A DNA stretch of 64,000 nucleotides from Chryseobacterium sp. KACC 21268 (GCA_028736075.1 CP117875.1:2728001-2792000); one strand, 5' to 3'. Positions 52,139-62,054 are shown, counted from the stretch's first letter. Numbers and translations: made by a program. The notes: generated by a model not told the origin, from the sequence alone.

Positions 52139-52164
52139 AAGACCTGAGTAAAAACCCAGGTCTT
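52139..52164 (-). terminator. terminator of the DJ-1/PfpI gene
   Basis: Stem AAGACCTG / CAGGTCTT with a 10-nt loop followed on the minus strand by seven Ts. Confidence 0.8.
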
Positions 52165-52187
52165 GATATGATGATCTAAATGAATGG

Positions 52188-52736
52188 TTATAAATTTTGA
52201 TCTTCGTGTTTGCCTTCATTAATTTCCTCTACCATCTTTGCATTGAAAGCCGGAAGATCTTCTGGTGTACGGCTGGTAACCAGACCATTGTCCACCACTA
52301 CTTCACTGTCTTCCCAGATGGCGCCGGCATTTTTAAGATCAATACTGATGGATTTTACAGAAGTTAGCTTTCTCCCATTCACCGCTTCTGCGCTGATCAG
52401 GATTTGAGGTCCGTGACAGATTGCCGCTACAGGCTTATGCTGAGTGAAGAAGTCTTGCACAAATGACAAGGCCGCTTCATTGGTTCTCAGCTGATCGGGA
52501 TTGATGACACCACCCGGCAAAACCAGAGCATCATAATCTGAAGCCGAAACCTCATCTAATGTTTTATCTACCTTATATTCTTTTCCCCAATCCTTTTCTG
52601 CCCAAGCTTTGATGCTACCTACCTGAGGACTTACAATGTGTGCTGTCCAGCCTTGTTGTTCCAAATGTTCTTTTGGAGAACTCAATTCACTTTCTTCAAA
52701 TCCGTGGGTTGCTAGTATTGCAATTTTTTTTGACAT
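52188..52736 (-). CDS. DJ-1/PfpI-family protein (type 1 glutamine amidotransferase-like)
   Basis: A 182-residue class I glutamine amidotransferase-like protein. ILATHGFEESEL carries the conserved glutamate (about E15), ALVLPGGVINPDQLR follows, and AAICHGPQILISA has the nucleophile C107. This is the YhbO/PfpI layout, linked to deglycase/protease or stress functions. Length is normal. Free-standing gene with its own terminator. Confidence 0.9.
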   Translation of the reverse strand: MSKKIAILATHGFEESELSSPKEHLEQQGWTAHIVSPQVGSIKAWAEKDWGKEYKVDKTLDEVSASDYDALVLPGGVINPDQLRTNEAALSFVQDFFTQHKPVAAICHGPQILISAEAVNGRKLTSVKSISIDLKNAGAIWEDSEVVVDNGLVTSRTPEDLPAFNAKMVEEINEGKHEDQNL

Positions 52737-52900
52737 AATAAATTATTTTGTGGTTGTATGTCATCTGGTAAGAAAATATAGTGCCGAGCGTGGGTTGGGA
52801 AATTATAAAAGTTTGTTAAAGCCGATAGTACTTGATTTTAGAATATTAGATTTTAAATCACTGTTGAGATTGTTTAAATTTGATGCTCCCTAAAAAATAA

Positions 52901-53257
<357 letters not shown>

Positions 53258-53310
53258 TTATTATTCAAGCTATTGATTTTACTGTTTGTTTCATACATAT
53301 ATCCAAAAAA

Positions 53311-53328
53311 CCCGATCCAATGATCGGG
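53311..53328. terminator. bidirectional hairpin terminator
   Basis: CCCGATC caat GATCGGG stem with Ts on both sides; it can end both the upstream plus-strand gene and the small minus-strand gene at 53341. Confidence 0.75.
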
Positions 53329-53340
53329 CTTTTAAGTTTG

Positions 53341-53481
53341 CTATTTGCTTTTTTGATTAGGGTTTTGTTGCTTTCCTCTATTCCCTTGGTTCTGGGCGTA
53401 CTGTCTGTTGGTTCCAGAAGTTCCTTTGTTAGGGTTTTGGATATTAGCCTGGTTCTGTGTTGGTGTGATTTTGTTTTTCAT
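53341..53481 (-). CDS. small Asn/Gln-rich basic protein (46 residues)
   Basis: Reverse-strand ORF of 46 codons, starting MKNKITPTQNQANIQNPNKG and continuing with TSGTNRQYAQNQGNRGKQ. The N/Q-rich, NPNKGTSGTN and GNRGKQ style matches short Chryseobacterium/Flavobacterium proteins I recall as hypothetical; I cannot verify this. A terminator (53311-53328) follows on the minus strand. A plus-strand ORF that overlaps it (53221-53493) has an unusual composition and is judged a shadow. Function unknown. Confidence 0.65.
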   Translation of the reverse strand: MKNKITPTQNQANIQNPNKGTSGTNRQYAQNQGNRGKQQNPNQKSK

Positions 53482-53650
53482 TGTTTTTTTTAATTGGTTA
53501 AGAATGTTTACTATTTCCACTTTTAAAGTCCTTTCCTATTTATAAAATTCTAATAATTGTAATTGAGTTTGACATAAGAATTTCCAACATCTTCACTCAA
53601 AATAGGCTTACTATATTCCTGAATTCCATTTTATTAATATAAAAACTTCA

Positions 53651-53857
53651 TCAATCATAATCACCCGAATCTCCGAAAGGTTCATATGCATCATCCCAAT
53701 AATCATCGGAATTATCATAATTGGAATTGTTAGAATTTGAATCATTGTTATCCCAATCATCTGGCCTTTCATCCAGACCTCTTGATTGCCAATAAGAATC
53801 ATGGTTTGGATTTAATTGATTTGAATGATTGTCTAAATCAGATTTTGAATTACTCAT
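53651..53857 (-). CDS. small Asp/Asn-rich acidic protein
   Basis: 68 residues, strongly acidic: MSNSKSDLDNHSNQLNPNHD, then YWQSRGLDERPDDWDNND and a Ser/Asn/Asp-rich tail. YWQSRGLDERPDDW looks like a conserved short motif of Bacteroidota hypothetical proteins, which supports a real gene despite low complexity. It lies 170 bp upstream of the N/Q-rich gene on the same strand. Possibly intrinsically disordered. Confidence 0.65.
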   Translation of the reverse strand: MSNSKSDLDNHSNQLNPNHDSYWQSRGLDERPDDWDNNDSNSNNSNYDNSDDYWDDAYEPFGDSGDYD

Positions 53858-53969
53858 TGTTTTGAATTGTTTTTTTAATTACCTACTCTATCTGCTTTTC
53901 GGATTCCGCATTTTAATTTGTCGACATTAAGAATCCATCAAACTCAAATCCAAAAATCAAAAAAAATAC

Positions 53970-53994
53970 GCTTCCGAAAACAACATCGGAAGCG
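53970..53994 (-). terminator. terminator of the LytTR gene and restriction operon
   Basis: Nine-bp perfect stem (CGCTTCCGA / TCGGAAGCG) with a 7-nt loop, followed on the minus strand by TATTTTTTTT. Confidence 0.85.
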
Positions 53995-54030
53995 CAGGAA
54001 CAAAAGCTTTTTATGGAGCACCAAAAGCGG

Positions 54031-54780
54031 TTAGCCAAAAGTTTTTCGGATGACAGGTTGGTAGTTTTCTGCCACTTTTATCAAGTCAGATTTCGTTTTG
54101 CCATGCCCGTCAAAAATGCTCACCTCTATCTTTCCAGTTTTGGGGTCGTAGCATTTGATATGTTTCTTGTTCACACGAAAAGATTTATGGACCGTAATAA
54201 ACTGGGACTTCAGCAGGCCACTCTCTTCCATTCTGGTAAATGAAAAATCTATCAGACTGGCAGCTGCCCTGTTGATGAAATAGATTTGCTTGTTGTTTGA
54301 CTCATTTTTGTTGGCACAGAGATACACGATATCATCGATAAGAATTCTGTTCTTCTTTTTGTTGAAGTCCAAAGACACATATTGTGGGGGCGAAAAGAAG
54401 TTGACCTCCTGCAAAAATCTTTTAAAACTCTTTACAAACTGATCTTCTTTGTACGGCTTTGTGATATGATCAACACAGATCTCGGCATCCCGTTTCAGAT
54501 TTTCGATATCTTCAATATAATCTGCAGTGTTCACGCTGGCAAAGAAGACCGGAATCTTGACTTCCTGAGCTACTTCCATGCCTGTCATGCTATCATTGCC
54601 CAGGTCCAGATCTGCTACCAATATCTCGGGATTCAAAGCTTTGACCTCATCAAAAAAATAATCAGAACTTTTGCTTTTCAGCACAATCTCCACGTTGGGA
54701 AGCTGATTGAGGTACGACTCCAATTTTTCGAGTTGCCGACTATTATCTTCTAGAAGGGCGATGCGGTAGGTGTGGGTCAT
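54031..54780 (-). CDS. LytTR-family response regulator coupled to mcrC
   Basis: Two-component response regulator of 249 residues. The receiver domain (1-120) has acidic pocket LLEDNSRQ, phospho-acceptor D57 (ILVADLDLGNDSMTGME) and the conserved lysine in HITKPYKEDQ. The C-terminal LytTR domain (about 130-245: VSLDFNKKKNRILIDDIVYL, FITVHKSFRVNKKHI) binds DNA. The ATG overlaps the mcrC stop by 4 bp (ATGA), so translation is coupled to the restriction genes. No sensor kinase is visible nearby. It may tune the operon or connect it to stress; function inferred. Confidence 0.88.
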   Translation of the reverse strand: MTHTYRIALLEDNSRQLEKLESYLNQLPNVEIVLKSKSSDYFFDEVKALNPEILVADLDLGNDSMTGMEVAQEVKIPVFFASVNTADYIEDIENLKRDAEICVDHITKPYKEDQFVKSFKRFLQEVNFFSPPQYVSLDFNKKKNRILIDDIVYLCANKNESNNKQIYFINRAAASLIDFSFTRMEESGLLKSQFITVHKSFRVNKKHIKCYDPKTGKIEVSIFDGHGKTKSDLIKVAENYQPVIRKTFG

Positions 54781-56021
54781 AGTTTAATTTCATTAAATAA
54801 ATTCAATATCTTTTCACCAAGTAATTTATCCAATTCTTCTTCGTCATTAAATATCGAAATTTTACCGAGTGAACATGAGTGATCTTTATTATCATAAGCA
54901 ATAAAATCCTCATTTCTTAGCATAGTTTCTTGCGAAGGATATAATAATAATGCTTTTGTTGATCCCCAATAGTCATTATAAACATACATTTGTCTTAAAT
55001 CATGCGTTGATGGTCTTGATTGGTCAATATTCTTCCATTTAGTATCTACAACTAAAACTTTACTTTTTTCACCATTAATTCTTTTTTCCAAAACAATATC
55101 TGGACGAATGGTGATACCATCCCAAAAGCCAGTTGAATTTTGGCCATACACTTGGACATCTTTATCTTGGCAAACTTGTTTCAATCTTACCAAAACATAT
55201 TCTTCCCATAGACTGTTCATATCAAAAAGCAAAGCCAGCATCTTTTCGGAACCGCTGGAAACATTGGGTGCATAATTAAGAATAATTAGTCTGGCGATGG
55301 CTAAAGCATTCTCATAGGGTGCGGTCTTTCTTGACTTTGGAATTTTCGAAAATGTATTTTCGTTGGCTTTGATGGGTTTCACCTCAGGAAAATCGAGTTG
55401 TACCTTTTTACACCTGCTGTAGAGGTAACTTCCTTTCGATAACGTAGCAATAATTTCCAAAGCCTGTCCCAAAACCTGGTGTATCAAGTGGTCTTTGTCA
55501 TAAACTTGATGCGTGGTGTAGAATCTCTCTTTGTGAACAAGATTCTTCTGAATGTGACCTGCAAATTCAAGCTTGCCTTTCAGTGCTTTTACGTTTCCGG
55601 TTTCTTTGTAATATTGTTTGATCAATCCTTGATGAATTAATAATTGAACCTCTTTCAAAAACCATTCAAAATAAATATCTAATAAATGGATGGATTGTTT
55701 TGTTACGTTTGCCTGACCAACCTGCTGAATGTTCAGTTTTTTGGTGACACGCAACATTTCTATCAGAACTTTCTGCCACTTTGTTTTATTTCCTTCACTT
55801 TCACTTTCATAACGGTCTATCTTTGGGAGAATTTCTATCGTAAGGTTATCCACTTGAATGACTCCTACAAATTGCTTGAATACTACTCCATTGTGTTTTA
55901 AATCAAAATATTGATAATTGTGTAAAACATTGAGTTTCGATAAAGCCACAAAATGACGTTGCTCAAACTTGCCTTTTTCAATAGGCAAAAAGCTGTGTTC
56001 GAAAACTTGAATCCTACTCAT
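54777..56021 (-). CDS. mcrC: McrC-family restriction nuclease subunit
   Basis: Nuclease partner of the McrB-like motor, 414 residues. The N-terminal region (RIQVFEHSFLPIEKG to EILPKIDRYESESE) is the McrC DUF2357-type domain. The C-terminal PD-(D/E)xK core is visible: GITIRPDIVLEK with D308, and VLVVDTKWKNID with D326-x-K328. VYNDYWGSTKALLLYPSQ completes it. It starts one base inside the mcrB stop codon (TAATG) and its own stop overlaps the LytTR gene. With McrB it should cleave modified DNA, but the base modification recognised is unknown. Confidence 0.9.
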   Translation of the reverse strand: MSRIQVFEHSFLPIEKGKFEQRHFVALSKLNVLHNYQYFDLKHNGVVFKQFVGVIQVDNLTIEILPKIDRYESESEGNKTKWQKVLIEMLRVTKKLNIQQVGQANVTKQSIHLLDIYFEWFLKEVQLLIHQGLIKQYYKETGNVKALKGKLEFAGHIQKNLVHKERFYTTHQVYDKDHLIHQVLGQALEIIATLSKGSYLYSRCKKVQLDFPEVKPIKANENTFSKIPKSRKTAPYENALAIARLIILNYAPNVSSGSEKMLALLFDMNSLWEEYVLVRLKQVCQDKDVQVYGQNSTGFWDGITIRPDIVLEKRINGEKSKVLVVDTKWKNIDQSRPSTHDLRQMYVYNDYWGSTKALLLYPSQETMLRNEDFIAYDNKDHSCSLGKISIFNDEEELDKLLGEKILNLFNEIKL

Positions 56022-58903
56022 TAATTATTAACCTCTATTTTCAGAAGAACTTTTAAAGCTTCGATGATATTAAAACCATCATCAATAACTTTTAAACGAA
56101 TCATACTGCCACTTTCTGGATAATTCTGTGAGGGGAAACTCGCGAAAACATCTTTGTTATATTTCTCAGGAACATCAAAAAACTTTTCTCCTAAAATCAT
56201 TCCTATTTTCTCGTAATCTCCGTAGAAATATTCTTGCAACAACGGGATGATATTATTCTTAAAAGTATTTCTGAGATCTTGCTCTGTTTTTACATCAATG
56301 AAGTAAGAATGACCGATGGTATGGTCTCTGTCCAGCAATATTTCAACTCTTTTATTAATTGTTGATAATAATTTTTTCAGTTCTATTCCTTCGATAATTT
56401 TATCGTTAAGAACTTCAAGATTGGGTAACATTTCTTCAAAACAAAAACGTCTTCTCAATGCGGTATCAAGAGATTCTACGCTTCTATCTGCGGTGTTCAT
56501 TGTACCGATAATATAGAGATTGGAAGGAACGCCAAATTTATCTTTGCTGTAAGGTAGTTCAACTATAATCTCATCCTTACCGAGCCTTTTTGTATCTTCA
56601 ATAACAGTGATTAACTCTCCAAATATTTGGGAAATGTTACCTCGATTAATTTCATCAATGAATAAACCGTAAGGACAAGCATTCTCAAACTTAACTACTC
56701 TTTCCTCTTTAGTGTAATTTTCAATGGAATCTTTCAAGCTCAAAAATCCAGCAAGCTTTGCTGCCTCATTACAACACTCATAGAAAATTCCTTTTTCAAT
56801 AGTGTAACTTACTTCAGAAGATTCATCGTTTAATTCCTTATCCAATGTAGGTTTAATTCCTTCAATAAAATCTTCATAAGAAAAAGATTGATGGAAAGTA
56901 ATGAATTTGTAGTTTTTAGAGGTAACAACTTTTTCCTTATAATTTCTAATCTTTTGTGATAATTCTAGTAGCTCATCAATTAGTTCTTTTTTGTCATCAA
57001 CAATTTCCCAAACAGAACCAGTTGATTTGTTGAAAATCAGGGGTTCAGTTCTTTTATTATATTGAACAGTAGCTGAGTCTTCAATTGTGTGTGCAGATAA
57101 TTGTCCCCAAACTGTTTGGCTTAAGCTTTTAGTATTTGAAACTTGCAGTTTATAATCTACAAACCTATGTTTCTTAATATCCGGTACCGTTGAACTTTTA
57201 TTTTCAAGAAGTATGAGAGCAAATACTTGCCACCAACTAAGTTTATTAATAATTTCAAATTCAAACTCTTGTTTACTTACAGTTTTATTTTGAACTTCGA
57301 AATGAGTGTAATACTCATTCAGTAATTTGTGGGTCTTCCCTGTTCCTGGAGGTCCGTAAAGTATTTTATTTAATGGTATAATTATATTATCATTTTCTAC
57401 GTAAGAAGTAGATTTTTCAAAGTATTCGCGTAAAAACCGTAAGTAATTTTTTTTACCTAATATTGCTTCCTTGCCTCCACTGCCAACTTTGCCATAATAG
57501 GAAGAAAATGAGGATTTTTTTTCTTTTAGATTGTTGGCTATTATAGTAATTTGATATTCAATGTTATTACCATTGAAAGTGAATAATTCAGTATCAAAAC
57601 TACTTCTGTAGAAGTTTTCGTATTCTAAAAATTCAGCTGTAATTACACTTTTGTCAGATTTAAAATTTTTTGAAAAATAGTTGTTTTCTTCTCCGTCCCT
57701 TTTAATAAACCAATCAATAAAGTTTTCTTTTACATTTATTGAATATAAACTTCTGACCATAGTGCCTAATATCTCATCAAATTTAAACAAACCACTTTCC
57801 AGCTTTTTCAGAATTTCATTGTCGTTGAAATCTATGTTTTCTTTCAGTGCTAAACTTAGTTCACCACCTTTATGATCTGAATTCCAAAAAAAATCTTCAT
57901 CTAAGCTGTTGATTAATATTTTTTTTGCTTTTGTCTTCCACTTCTTATCAAAATGTAACTCAATCCAAATCTTTTGAGGATATTCTTTTCTCGTAATCAA
58001 TTCATAATGGCAGAAACCACTTTTACCTATAATTCTTACATTATCGGAAATCCAAACATAATGATCATGGACTTTCTGAATCTCAAAATTATTTATTAGG
58101 CAGTTACTGTTTAGAATATATTGTTTGAAATCTTCTGTAATTTCACGAAAATTTTTATTTGTATCCAACTTATTTATATGTTTTTCTAAAAGAATATTAT
58201 ACTCCTTTAGATTTATTACTTTTTCTTTAAGATATTTAGCTGTTGAATATTTTTCTAATGACTGATAATTATCAATATTGCTAATAAGTTTTTCAGCAAT
58301 AACACTGAAATAAGATCCGAATTGGGTATTCCTATTTTCATCAGGAAAAGTTCGAAACAACCTACATAAAGTATCATAATCATCATTTTGGTGTAAAACT
58401 TCTTTATTTATTTGCTTCCAAAACTTATAATATACTGGGTAATTCTGTGGATCTTGACAGTTTTTAATTACTGAAAATAAGTGAGGAATAAAAGATTGTA
58501 GATTTTTATTCAATGTAAAATCAAAACTAATTAGAGAATCACTTAATTTGATATAATTAAATAATTCATAAAGTTCTAAGTAACTATTGTTTTGCAGTTT
58601 TTTCCCATCTTTGAAATTATTAATTCTGTCTGCAACATTAACAATTGAGTTAATTTTTGATACAAAAATTGATAAAATTCTTTTATGTGATTCAGTAAAA
58701 CTTTCATTAGATTTTAAAACATTTATAACCTCACTTATAATTCTTTGATCTTTATCATCTAATTTGTATAATTTATCCTCAATTGGAACTAGCCAATTCA
58801 AATTTATCTCACTATTAAATCTTGTTCGATATTCATCAGGATACAATTCTTTCAATTTATCAAATGAAATATTATGTATTTCTAAATATTCTTGTATTTT
58901 CAT
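56021..58903 (-). CDS. McrB-like AAA+ motor of the McrBC system, long N-terminus
   Basis: A 960-residue protein. The AAA+ domain is at the C-terminus: Walker A GPPGTGKT at 517-524, Walker B FIDEINRGN with D750-E751, and MNTADRS at 802-808, the McrB hallmark. An insert after Walker A (about 540-690) carries WWQVFALILLENKS and SLSQTVWGQLSAHT, as in other McrB-like proteins. The 500-residue N-terminal region is not recognised; IWIELHFDKKWKTKAKKI could belong to a DNA-binding or nuclease-like fold. The ATG overlaps the hsdR stop by 4 bp. The DNA is distinctly more AT-rich than hsdR. Confidence 0.88.
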   Translation of the reverse strand: MKIQEYLEIHNISFDKLKELYPDEYRTRFNSEINLNWLVPIEDKLYKLDDKDQRIISEVINVLKSNESFTESHKRILSIFVSKINSIVNVADRINNFKDGKKLQNNSYLELYELFNYIKLSDSLISFDFTLNKNLQSFIPHLFSVIKNCQDPQNYPVYYKFWKQINKEVLHQNDDYDTLCRLFRTFPDENRNTQFGSYFSVIAEKLISNIDNYQSLEKYSTAKYLKEKVINLKEYNILLEKHINKLDTNKNFREITEDFKQYILNSNCLINNFEIQKVHDHYVWISDNVRIIGKSGFCHYELITRKEYPQKIWIELHFDKKWKTKAKKILINSLDEDFFWNSDHKGGELSLALKENIDFNDNEILKKLESGLFKFDEILGTMVRSLYSINVKENFIDWFIKRDGEENNYFSKNFKSDKSVITAEFLEYENFYRSSFDTELFTFNGNNIEYQITIIANNLKEKKSSFSSYYGKVGSGGKEAILGKKNYLRFLREYFEKSTSYVENDNIIIPLNKILYGPPGTGKTHKLLNEYYTHFEVQNKTVSKQEFEFEIINKLSWWQVFALILLENKSSTVPDIKKHRFVDYKLQVSNTKSLSQTVWGQLSAHTIEDSATVQYNKRTEPLIFNKSTGSVWEIVDDKKELIDELLELSQKIRNYKEKVVTSKNYKFITFHQSFSYEDFIEGIKPTLDKELNDESSEVSYTIEKGIFYECCNEAAKLAGFLSLKDSIENYTKEERVVKFENACPYGLFIDEINRGNISQIFGELITVIEDTKRLGKDEIIVELPYSKDKFGVPSNLYIIGTMNTADRSVESLDTALRRRFCFEEMLPNLEVLNDKIIEGIELKKLLSTINKRVEILLDRDHTIGHSYFIDVKTEQDLRNTFKNNIIPLLQEYFYGDYEKIGMILGEKFFDVPEKYNKDVFASFPSQNYPESGSMIRLKVIDDGFNIIEALKVLLKIEVNN

Positions 58904-61900
58904 AACCTATTCCTCTTAAAATTCTCCGCCTGCTCCAGCACATTTTTATAAACCTCATCCTGCGTAATCGGCGGATACCCAAACTGATGCAGCTTTACAA
59001 TAATCTCCATTTTCAATTGCGCTTTAATGTCATCTCTATCACTCCAGTCGGGAAATTTAGCGGTATCATCTACAATCTTTTTGATTTCTCGGGCAAGCTC
59101 CAGCATTTTGTCTTTGTCGAATTCAAACCCATATTGTTTGCAGACCATATCGAGAATATCGTAGAAAGCTTTCTCTTCATAGTTGATTCCCAGATCTTCA
59201 AACGAAGCCATTTCGGTACGCAGCTTTAAGATCAGGTCGAGAATCTGTTCCGAAGTATCAGCTTGGATGCCGTCGTAATCCAACAGGTCAGCTTCACTTC
59301 GCTCGTTGTAGCTGTTGATGATTTTCTGTAGTCTTTCAGAGAACTCGATGCCTTTTACTTTGTTTACTTTTTTGAAGTCAGAGATGGCCTGTTTTAAAAG
59401 GCGCTCAAGGATTTTTATCTTGGTATTAGGCAATTCAAGGTCATTGATTTTCTCAAGAAACTTATCGTTAAACAAATCAATTGCATTGGCCTTATTGTCA
59501 TCCAGTTTAAAGATTTCTTCCACGCCTTCCGAGATAATGGCATCTTCTACCATCTTGCTCACTTTCGCATTCATCTGTGCAGTATCTGGAACTTCGCCTT
59601 TGGTCAGCTTGACCACAATTGATTTAATGGCAAAATAAAAATGAATCTCATCGGTTTCTTTGTCATTAAAGATTTCCGAACCGCAAGTGAGATTGTAGGC
59701 AGCCTTTAGTTTTTTGGTCACATCTACAAAGAACTTTTCCGACTTTTCTGTGAGCAAAACCAATTCAGAGGCACGGTTCAGACAATGCAACTGTTCAACA
59801 GGCGAACCTTTGAAATAGTCGGTGGTATCAAACTGATAGAAAAACTGTCGCAGTAAATCCAACTGATCTCTCACGATAATCACCGCTTTGTCAAGATCTT
59901 CAAAATCATCGGCTGCAGTGGTATTGTTGAATAAGCCCAAAGCGTGATTCAGGTTTTTCTTGATGCCGATGTAATCGACCACCAGACCTTTATCCTTGCC
60001 TTCAAACTTTCTGTTCACACGGGAAATCGTCTGTATCAGATTATGCTTTTGCAAGGGTTTATCAATATAAATCGTATCCAAAAACGGAACATCAAAACCT
60101 GTGAGCCACATATCGACCACGATGGCTATTTTGAAATTGGAATGGATCTGTTTAAACTGCCGGTCCAATTCTTTTCGGTCTTCTTTGTTGCCGAGCAGAT
60201 TCCACAAACTTTCTTCGTCATCTTTGTTTCTGGTCATTACCATTTTAATGCGCTCGATGGGTTTGATTTCTTTCTGCTCTTTTTCGCTAAGGTTTTCCGC
60301 AATACTTTTTTCACTCCATTCTGGTCTTAGCCTGATGATTTCTTTATAAAGTTTATAGGCAATCTCACGCGAGGCACAAACGAACATTACCTTTCCGGCA
60401 ACGGTTGCTTTCTCCTCGATTCGCTTTTCATAATGCGTAATGAAATCCTGCGCAATCGCTTCGATTCTTCCAGGGTCACCCAAAATCACTTCCATTCTTG
60501 CAATGGCTTTCTGGCTGGCTTCCACGTGGTATTCCGAAGCGCCTTCTGCTACAGCGTTTTGATAATACTGTTCAATTTCAACCACTTTTATATGGTTAAG
60601 ATTAACCTTTGCAGCACGTCCTTCATACACCAGTCGAACCGTGATTTCATCCACCACAGATTCAAACATCGTGTAGGAATCTACCACAGGACCAAATACA
60701 TCCAGAGTTTTATCGATAGGCGTTCCCGTAAATCCTACATACGTCGCATTCGGAAGAGAATCGTGAAGATATTTTGCAAAACCATACGATTTTTTAACTC
60801 CATCTTCATCAATGCGGACTTTCAAATCAAGATTGACCTGCGAGCGGTGGGCTTCGTCGGAGATACAGATAATATTGGTACGGTCACTTAAAATCTCACT
60901 ATCCTCTGCAAATTTCTGAACGGTCGTCAGAAAAACACCGCCACTTTCTCTGCCCCGCAATCTTGATCTAAGATCGGCTCTGGATTCTATATTCACAATA
61001 TTTTCGTCCCCAATGAAATCTTTTGCATTAGTAAAATCTCTCGACAGCTGATCATCCAGATCGGTACGGTCGGAGATAATAATGATGGTCGGACTTGCCA
61101 ATTGCGTGGAACGCATCAACAGTCTCGACAGGTAAAGCATTGTATAACTTTTCCCGCAACCTGTCGCTCCGAAGTAGGTTCCGCCTTTCCCATCGCCTTC
61201 CGGTTTGCGGTGTTTCTGGATATTGTCAAACAGTTTGTTGGCAGCATAATACTGCGGATAACGGCACAGGATTTTTTCTTCTTTTTTAGACGTATCTGGA
61301 AACAGGATAAAGTGATGCAGAATATCACAAAGCCTCTGCTTGTTCAGCATTCCGTGGACAATGGAAGTTACGGTATGGATTCCCGTTAAGGTTTTTTTTT
61401 CTTCGCCCGTTATTTTGTGCCAACCGTAGAAGAAATCGTAAGGCGCAAACAGAGAACCTGCTTTGTTGTTCACGCCGTCGCTGATGATGCAGAACGCATT
61501 GTATTTCATCAGTTCCGGAATATCTCTTCGGTAGCGTAAACTCAGTTGTTTGTAAGCATCGTGAATGGTAACCCCTTCTTCTATCGTTGTTTTAAACTCA
61601 AATACCACCACCGGAATCCCATTGATGTACAGAATCAAATCCGGAATCCGTAGTTCTTTTCCCTGAATCTCCAGCTGGTTTACAATCTTAAACCGATTGG
61701 TTTTCAAAAGACTGCTTTCATCAATATCGATATAACGGATGTGCAAATCTTTCTTAGAAGGATTGTTTCTCTTAAAAATGAGACCGTCTGCCAAGAGTTT
61801 GCCAATGTATTTATTACTGTCGTAAAGATTGGAGGCAGGTTGATACGCCAGTTCATTGATTAGGGTTTCCAGCTCTATCGTTTCCAAATCGGGGTAGCGA

Positions 61901-62046
61901 GACAGCAAAAAATCACTCAAATCTTCCCGAATTAAAACCTCCTGATGCGATGCCCGAACTACGCCTTTGCCATTCACGTACTCATAGCCTTCCTCTTTCA
62001 GAAGATGGATGAATGATTTTTCTAGTTGGGATTCGGTGTATTTCAT
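58900..62046 (-). CDS. hsdR: type I restriction enzyme, R (HsdR) subunit
   Basis: Motor/nuclease subunit of a type I restriction system, 1048 residues from ATG 62046 (a TTG at 62067 would overlap the upstream gene). The N-terminal nuclease has D136 in RIPDLILY and E150-x-K152 in VFEFKT. Helicase motif I is GATGCGKS (293-300), motif II SDEAHRS with D397-H400, and motif III GFTGTPID; NRKFEGKDKGLVVDY is in the second RecA domain. The long helical C-terminus should bind HsdM. HsdM and HsdS are not in view and may lie past the right edge. A run of nine As occurs in codons for EEKKT at about 61392-61400. Confidence 0.92.
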   Translation of the reverse strand: MKYTESQLEKSFIHLLKEEGYEYVNGKGVVRASHQEVLIREDLSDFLLSRYPDLETIELETLINELAYQPASNLYDSNKYIGKLLADGLIFKRNNPSKKDLHIRYIDIDESSLLKTNRFKIVNQLEIQGKELRIPDLILYINGIPVVVFEFKTTIEEGVTIHDAYKQLSLRYRRDIPELMKYNAFCIISDGVNNKAGSLFAPYDFFYGWHKITGEEKKTLTGIHTVTSIVHGMLNKQRLCDILHHFILFPDTSKKEEKILCRYPQYYAANKLFDNIQKHRKPEGDGKGGTYFGATGCGKSYTMLYLSRLLMRSTQLASPTIIIISDRTDLDDQLSRDFTNAKDFIGDENIVNIESRADLRSRLRGRESGGVFLTTVQKFAEDSEILSDRTNIICISDEAHRSQVNLDLKVRIDEDGVKKSYGFAKYLHDSLPNATYVGFTGTPIDKTLDVFGPVVDSYTMFESVVDEITVRLVYEGRAAKVNLNHIKVVEIEQYYQNAVAEGASEYHVEASQKAIARMEVILGDPGRIEAIAQDFITHYEKRIEEKATVAGKVMFVCASREIAYKLYKEIIRLRPEWSEKSIAENLSEKEQKEIKPIERIKMVMTRNKDDEESLWNLLGNKEDRKELDRQFKQIHSNFKIAIVVDMWLTGFDVPFLDTIYIDKPLQKHNLIQTISRVNRKFEGKDKGLVVDYIGIKKNLNHALGLFNNTTAADDFEDLDKAVIIVRDQLDLLRQFFYQFDTTDYFKGSPVEQLHCLNRASELVLLTEKSEKFFVDVTKKLKAAYNLTCGSEIFNDKETDEIHFYFAIKSIVVKLTKGEVPDTAQMNAKVSKMVEDAIISEGVEEIFKLDDNKANAIDLFNDKFLEKINDLELPNTKIKILERLLKQAISDFKKVNKVKGIEFSERLQKIINSYNERSEADLLDYDGIQADTSEQILDLILKLRTEMASFEDLGINYEEKAFYDILDMVCKQYGFEFDKDKMLELAREIKKIVDDTAKFPDWSDRDDIKAQLKMEIIVKLHQFGYPPITQDEVYKNVLEQAENFKRNRL

Positions 62047-62054
62047 TTTTATTT

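Noticed and set aside
53611-53802. Met/Ile-rich ORF on the same strand as the Asp-rich gene
   Set aside because: Alternative frame of the Asp/Asn-rich gene (GAT/AAT read as ATG/ATA); not protein-like.
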